From Pelobacter sp. UBA6812 (GTDB lineage: Bacteria > Desulfobacterota > Desulfuromonadia > Desulfuromonadales > Syntrophotaleaceae), in contig DKEW01000039.1 in NCBI GenBank assembly GCA_002452265.1, positions 1 through 8,361 of the forward strand: DNA of 8,361 bases, given 5' to 3'. Numbering within the stretch: the first letter of the stretch is position 1; every line of letters begins with the position of its first letter. Of the stretch, positions 5,463 through 8,361 are shown piece by piece. Position numbers and translations under genes: made by a program. A model generated the notes under the pieces. It had not been told where the DNA came from. It did no database searches and saw nothing but the letters and a program-made list of their open reading frames with translations.

Positions 5463-6410
5463 CTAAAAGGAGCCCTGACTCTCTTCCATGATTTTTCTTA
5501 ATTTTTCCAAACTCTTGGCTTCAATCTGACGAATACGTTCTCGGGTAACGCCAAAACGCTTTCCGATGGTGTCCAGGGTCTGGGGCTCGCGATCCTCCAG
5601 GCCGAACCGCAAGGTCAAAATATCTCTTTCGTTCTCGCTCAGTGTGTCCAGCCATTCAGAAACGCGGTTGAACTTGTTGAGTTCCTCGATAAGCACAGCG
5701 GGATCGGCAGCTGATGGGTCCTCAATGGTGTCAATCAGACTATAATCGTTGTTCTCCCCCATGGGATGCTCTATAGAATAGGTCTTTTTCACCAGAACCA
5801 TAAGGCGGTTAATATACTGAGGGTCGACGCCCATGGCTTCGGCAATTTCAGCAATCTTGGGATCCCGATTAAGTTTCTGCAAGAGTTCCCGGCTTATTTT
5901 GATGAATTTATTGATATCATCGGAAACGTGAACCGGCAGTCGGATGGTTCGGCTCTGGTTGACCAGCGCCCTTTCAATGGATTGCCGGATCCACCAGGTC
6001 GCATAGGTGGAAAAGCGACATTCTTTACTGAGTTTGAATCGCTCAACGGCCTTGATCAGTCCCATGTTTCCTTCCTCGATCAAATCGAGGAAAGGCAGGC
6101 CACGATTCATGTAACGCTTGGCAATCTTCACAACGAGGCGAAGATTGGATTCGATCATGCGGTCTCTGGCAGCCATGTCACCCTGGGATATTCGTCTAGC
6201 CAAATCCCGTTCATCCTGGGCGGTTAACAGGGTCGTTTTCTGAATCTCCTTAAGATAGAGCTTTATGGCATCATCAGAATGGCTGTCGTCTTCTTCCGCT
6301 TCGACTTCGTCCTCTTCACCCTCTTCGGCCTCCTGGGATATTTCCGCCTCATCAATATCCTCATCTCCATGGTTCTCTGAATCATCGAAATCGGCAAGCA
6401 ACTCATCCAT
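5463..6410 (-). CDS. rpoS: RNA polymerase sigma factor RpoS (sigma-38)
   Basis: The product is 315 residues, the group 2 sigma factor of the general stress and stationary-phase response. The start is ATG at 6410 with GAGAGG 8 bases upstream. Residues 1-47 form an acidic leader. Region 1.2 follows (DDAIKLYLKEIQKTTLLTAQDE, about 46-67). Region 2 (about 80-150) includes the core-binding LPFLDLIEEGNMGLIKAVERF (105-125) and the -10 melting and recognition part FSTYATWWIRQSIERAL (133-149). Region 3 spans about 155-235. Region 4.2 carries the -35 helix-turn-helix TLDTIGKRFGVTRERIRQIE (278-297). It lacks region 1.1 and the long insert of RpoD, and its length is near that of E. coli RpoS (about 330). 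The position after pcm and nlpD supports RpoS over another group 2 sigma. Confidence 0.93.
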   Translation of the reverse strand: MDELLADFDDSENHGDEDIDEAEISQEAEEGEEDEVEAEEDDSHSDDAIKLYLKEIQKTTLLTAQDERDLARRISQGDMAARDRMIESNLRLVVKIAKRYMNRGLPFLDLIEEGNMGLIKAVERFKLSKECRFSTYATWWIRQSIERALVNQSRTIRLPVHVSDDINKFIKISRELLQKLNRDPKIAEIAEAMGVDPQYINRLMVLVKKTYSIEHPMGENNDYSLIDTIEDPSAADPAVLIEELNKFNRVSEWLDTLSENERDILTLRFGLEDREPQTLDTIGKRFGVTRERIRQIEAKSLEKLRKIMEESQGSF

Positions 6411-6454
6411 TACAGAAACCTCTCATGAAAAAAGCATGCGTAAACAGCGCTAGA

Positions 6455-6483
6455 ATTCTAAGGGATTGCCCTTTTTAAGGCAA
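6455..6483 (-). promoter_or_regulatory. rpoS-proximal promoter candidate
   Basis: On the minus strand TTGCCT (6478-6483, 4 of 6) and TAGAAT (6455-6460, 5 of 6) are 17 bases apart. The -35 lies at the very end of nlpD and the nlpD stop falls within the spacer, where a short hairpin AAGGG/CCCTT (6460-6473) is also found. The predicted start near 6448 gives a leader of about 38 bases. The TAGAAT is part of a 10-bp palindrome TAGAATTCTA (6451-6460). Confidence 0.45.
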
Positions 6484-7251
6484 GTACAAACTCGGATTGA
6501 CGGCTTCCTTGCCCTGCCTGATCTCAAAGTGGATGCGTGGATCTCCCCCTCCAGGGGGGACACCCGAGAGGGCTATTTTGTCTCCCTTACTGACAAAAGT
6601 ATCGACAGCGACGAGATTCTTATCGTTAAATCCGTAGACCGTAAAATACGAATTGTCGTGCTTGAGAATAATAAGATTACCGTAACCACGAATCCCGTTG
6701 CCGCTATAAATGACCCGCCCTGCCCCAGCCGCAACCACGGCGGTTCCCCTCTGAACGGCGATCTCCAGTCCTTTGCTAGGCCCATCCTTGTTGTTGCCGA
6801 AATTCTTTACAACCCGACCTTTTACCGGCCAGACAAACTGACCTTTTCGGGGAGGCTGTACGGTTGATTTGGCGGGTGTGGCTGTAACTGGTGGACGACT
6901 CGTGCTCTGAGGGGGTGTAGCAGACGTTGAAGTTGGGGATTTTGCCGCCGTACTTCGGACGACAGAATTTGAAGTTTTTACGGGTGTGGTGGACCGACTG
7001 CTGGCAGTAACGGTTGACGGAACTTTGCGTTGTTGGGAGGCGCCAGGGACAAAAAGCTTTTTGCCGGCCTGGAGGCGACTGGGGTCACTTATCCCATTGA
7101 CTCTGGCCAGATACTGTTCATTGACACCGTAGACCCGGCTAATGCGATAGAGAGTCTGGCCCTCCTCAACCTGATGATACACACCATTGGTTGAAGCACA
7201 GCCTGCCAGGGATATCAAGAAAAACAGTATGATATAAATACGCAAAAGCAT
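6475..7251 (-). CDS. nlpD: NlpD-type lipoprotein, LysM plus degenerate LytM (M23) domain
   Basis: The product is 258 residues. A lipoprotein signal has lipobox LAGC with acylated Cys18. A LysM peptidoglycan-binding domain spans about 25-69 (YHQVEEGQTLYRISRVYGV...LFVPG). A Ser/Thr/Pro-rich flexible linker spans about 71-134. The M23/LytM domain spans about 137-258. The zinc-site positions are changed: the HxxxD-type motif reads SKGLE (159-163), the histidine expected after Tyr206 is Phe208, and HxH reads RIH (239-241). It is therefore expected to be inactive as a peptidase and, like E. coli NlpD/EnvC, to activate a cell-wall amidase at division; this role is inferred from the family. The start is ATG at 7251 with a weak GGGAA. 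It is followed 64 bases later by rpoS, as in enterobacteria. Confidence 0.9.
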   Translation of the reverse strand: MLLRIYIILFFLISLAGCASTNGVYHQVEEGQTLYRISRVYGVNEQYLARVNGISDPSRLQAGKKLFVPGASQQRKVPSTVTASSRSTTPVKTSNSVVRSTAAKSPTSTSATPPQSTSRPPVTATPAKSTVQPPRKGQFVWPVKGRVVKNFGNNKDGPSKGLEIAVQRGTAVVAAGAGRVIYSGNGIRGYGNLIILKHDNSYFTVYGFNDKNLVAVDTFVSKGDKIALSGVPPGGGDPRIHFEIRQGKEAVNPSLYLP

Positions 7252-7301
7252 CCCGTTCCCATTGGCGGATCGATGGTTGAGCCTCCCCTTCTGTTCCCCA
7301 A

Positions 7302-7329
7302 ATTAGCCTAAATATTTAGCTGCAGTCAA
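7302..7329 (-). promoter_or_regulatory. promoter candidate for nlpD-rpoS with a palindrome in the spacer
   Basis: On the minus strand TTGACT (7324-7329, 5 of 6 to TTGACA) and GCTAAT (7302-7307, 4 of 6 to TATAAT) are 16 bases apart. The spacer contains the perfect 12-bp palindrome CTAAATATTTAG (7308-7319), directly against the -10. The start would be near 7295, about 44 bases before the nlpD ATG. Confidence 0.4.
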
Positions 7330-7358
7330 TCCGGCAACCTATCCATTTCGATTCCCTA

Positions 7359-7952
7359 CTAAACGACATGGCGGATTACGATAAAACCACCCAACAGCAG
7401 AACAACGAAAACGATGGTCAGCAGATTGAAATACTTCTCAATGAAATCTCTCATCATGGGACCAAATCGGAAAATAAGCCAGGCAACGAGAAAAAACCGC
7501 AGACTACGCCCGACAGCGGAAGCTAAAACGAAAACGGGGAAATTTATCTCAAACACACCGGCGCCGATAGTGAAAACCTTATAAGGTATGGGTGTAAAGC
7601 CTGCAGCGAAAATGGACCAGAAATCGTACGTTGAAAAAAGACTCTGGACTTGCTGAAATACATGCGGGGTAAATCCGGGAACATAGTCATAGAAATACCC
7701 GGAAACAACATCCCACAAGGTCATGCCGATGGCATAACCGACCATGCCGCCAGAAACAGAACCCAACGAACAAATCAAGGCGAAACGAAAAGAACGCGTC
7801 GGAACGGAAATGCACAGGGCAAGCAAAAGAACATCGGGCGGGATAGGAAAAAAAGAAGACTCTGCAAAAGCCAGCAGAAACAGTGCAGGTGTTCCATAGG
7901 GCGTCGAAGCCCAATGTAGCACCCAATCGTATAGCCTTCTGACAAGATACAC
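7359..7952 (-). CDS. YqaA-type membrane protein (DedA/VTT superfamily)
   Basis: The product is 197 residues. The frame is open up to 8012, but that part overlaps the end of pcm. The GTG at 7952 begins one base after the pcm TAA and has AAAAGGA about 8 bases upstream, and the protein then starts like other YqaA proteins (MYLVRRLYDWVLHWA). It has several hydrophobic segments. The two re-entrant-loop regions of the superfamily are visible: FAESSFFPIPPDVLL (29-43) and GFTPIPYKVFTIGAG (118-132), followed by GRSLRFF (148-154). Members of the wider DedA/SNARE-associated family act in membrane lipid or ion homeostasis; the YqaA branch is poorly characterised, so no function is assigned. The near-zero gap suggests translational coupling to pcm. 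Confidence 0.85.
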   Translation of the reverse strand: MYLVRRLYDWVLHWASTPYGTPALFLLAFAESSFFPIPPDVLLLALCISVPTRSFRFALICSLGSVSGGMVGYAIGMTLWDVVSGYFYDYVPGFTPHVFQQVQSLFSTYDFWSIFAAGFTPIPYKVFTIGAGVFEINFPVFVLASAVGRSLRFFLVAWLIFRFGPMMRDFIEKYFNLLTIVFVVLLLGGFIVIRHVV

Positions 7953-7953
7953 T

Positions 7954-8361
7954 TTAGATTTCCTTTTCCGACCATCCGTATCGTCCAACAAGAGGCACGA
8001 AACGGCAATCAAGGATATTTTCTTCTGAAAATTGGTTTCCGTTTCGGATAACCCGTTTCAATATCTGACTGCCCTTCTCGCCGACAGGAATCACCAGACG
8101 ACCATTACTGGTTAACTGGTCAAGGTATTTTTCGGGGATGGAAGGGGACCCCGCCGTGACAATGATGGCGTCAAAGGGAGCCTGCTCCTCCCATCCGAAA
8201 GTGCCGTCCGTGACTTTAATATGAACATTGTTGCAGCCCGTACTATCGAGAACTCTTCGTGCCCTGCGAGCCAAGGCGGGGTGCCTTTCAACGGAATAGA
8301 CCCGCGAAACAATGCGAGAAAGTACCGCAGCCTGATATCCTGACCCTGTTCCTATCTCGAG
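7954..8361 (-). CDS. pcm: protein-L-isoaspartate O-methyltransferase (cut by right edge)
   Basis: 135 C-terminal residues are present; the frame is open at the right edge and the usual family length (about 210-220) suggests some 80 residues are missing. The enzyme uses S-adenosylmethionine to methylate isoaspartate in damaged proteins, starting their repair. The fragment begins exactly at the SAM-binding motif LEIGTGSGYQAAVLS (1-15), followed by the acidic end of the second strand VYSVERHP (21-28). Motif FDAIIVTAGSPSIP (63-76) and GRLVIPVG (87-94) are typical of PCMT. The TAA at 7954-7956 is one base before the GTG of the YqaA-type gene. In many proteobacteria surE lies directly upstream, which would be beyond the right edge here. 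Confidence 0.93.
   Translation of the reverse strand, partial: LEIGTGSGYQAAVLSRIVSRVYSVERHPALARRARRVLDSTGCNNVHIKVTDGTFGWEEQAPFDAIIVTAGSPSIPEKYLDQLTSNGRLVIPVGEKGSQILKRVIRNGNQFSEENILDCRFVPLVGRYGWSEKEI

Noticed and set aside
6265..6453. Serine-rich plus-strand frame opposite the rpoS start
   Set aside because: The poly-Ser comes from reading the GAA/GAG/GAT-rich acidic leader of rpoS on the other strand.
7359..8012. Longer form of the YqaA-type protein starting at 8012
   Set aside because: The extra 20 residues would overlap the pcm coding end and do not fit the family start. The GTG at 7952 has a good ribosome site just after the pcm stop.

Overview
The window looks like ordinary chromosome from a Gram-negative bacterium, most likely a deltaproteobacterium of the Desulfuromonadales type (Desulfuromonas / Pelobacter / Geobacter relatives). 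This is an inference. It rests on the pcm - yqaA-type - nlpD - rpoS - apt order, an RpoS with a long acidic N-terminus, moderate base composition (close to half GC by eye), and the company of a short GT35 alpha-glucan phosphorylase, a Tat-exported DUF882 protein and a DUF554 membrane protein. No phage, transposon, CRISPR or defence module was seen.

Layout from left to right. A minus-strand alpha/beta-hydrolase fragment runs off the left edge (1-226). An AT-rich non-coding stretch (227-608) follows and carries several inverted and direct repeats, plus a strong terminator (561-600) that closes the next minus-strand gene. That gene (609-1067) encodes a secreted Met/His-rich protein, probably a periplasmic metal (copper) binder. 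A divergent intergenic region (1068-1399) carries a 13-bp inverted repeat, a minus-strand promoter candidate and an extended -10 promoter candidate for glgP. glgP (1400-3112) is the only plus-strand gene and converges on a Tat-secreted DUF882/MepK-like murein peptidase (3136-3711). After a roughly 300-base gap comes a DUF554 membrane protein (4009-4695, GTG start), then tRNA-Arg(CCT) with its own promoter and terminator.

The right half is a stationary-phase/stress cluster read on the minus strand: pcm (cut by the right edge), a YqaA/DedA-like membrane protein starting one base after the pcm stop, nlpD, rpoS and apt. In enterobacteria surE-pcm-nlpD-rpoS form a comparable cluster; here a YqaA-type gene sits between pcm and nlpD, and apt follows rpoS. 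Promoter candidates lie before nlpD (with a perfect palindrome in its spacer) and before rpoS (its -35 lies just upstream of the nlpD stop, whose codon falls in the spacer). Transcription from apt could run through the tRNA to the terminator at 4721-4751.

The genes work as housekeeping and stress functions: protein repair (Pcm), envelope maintenance (NlpD, MepK-like), the general stress sigma factor, purine salvage (Apt), glycogen breakdown (GlgP) and a periplasmic metal-binding protein. I found no convincing undescribed system. The observations worth checking are mostly intergenic: repeats, promoter/operator geometry and one possible small RNA.
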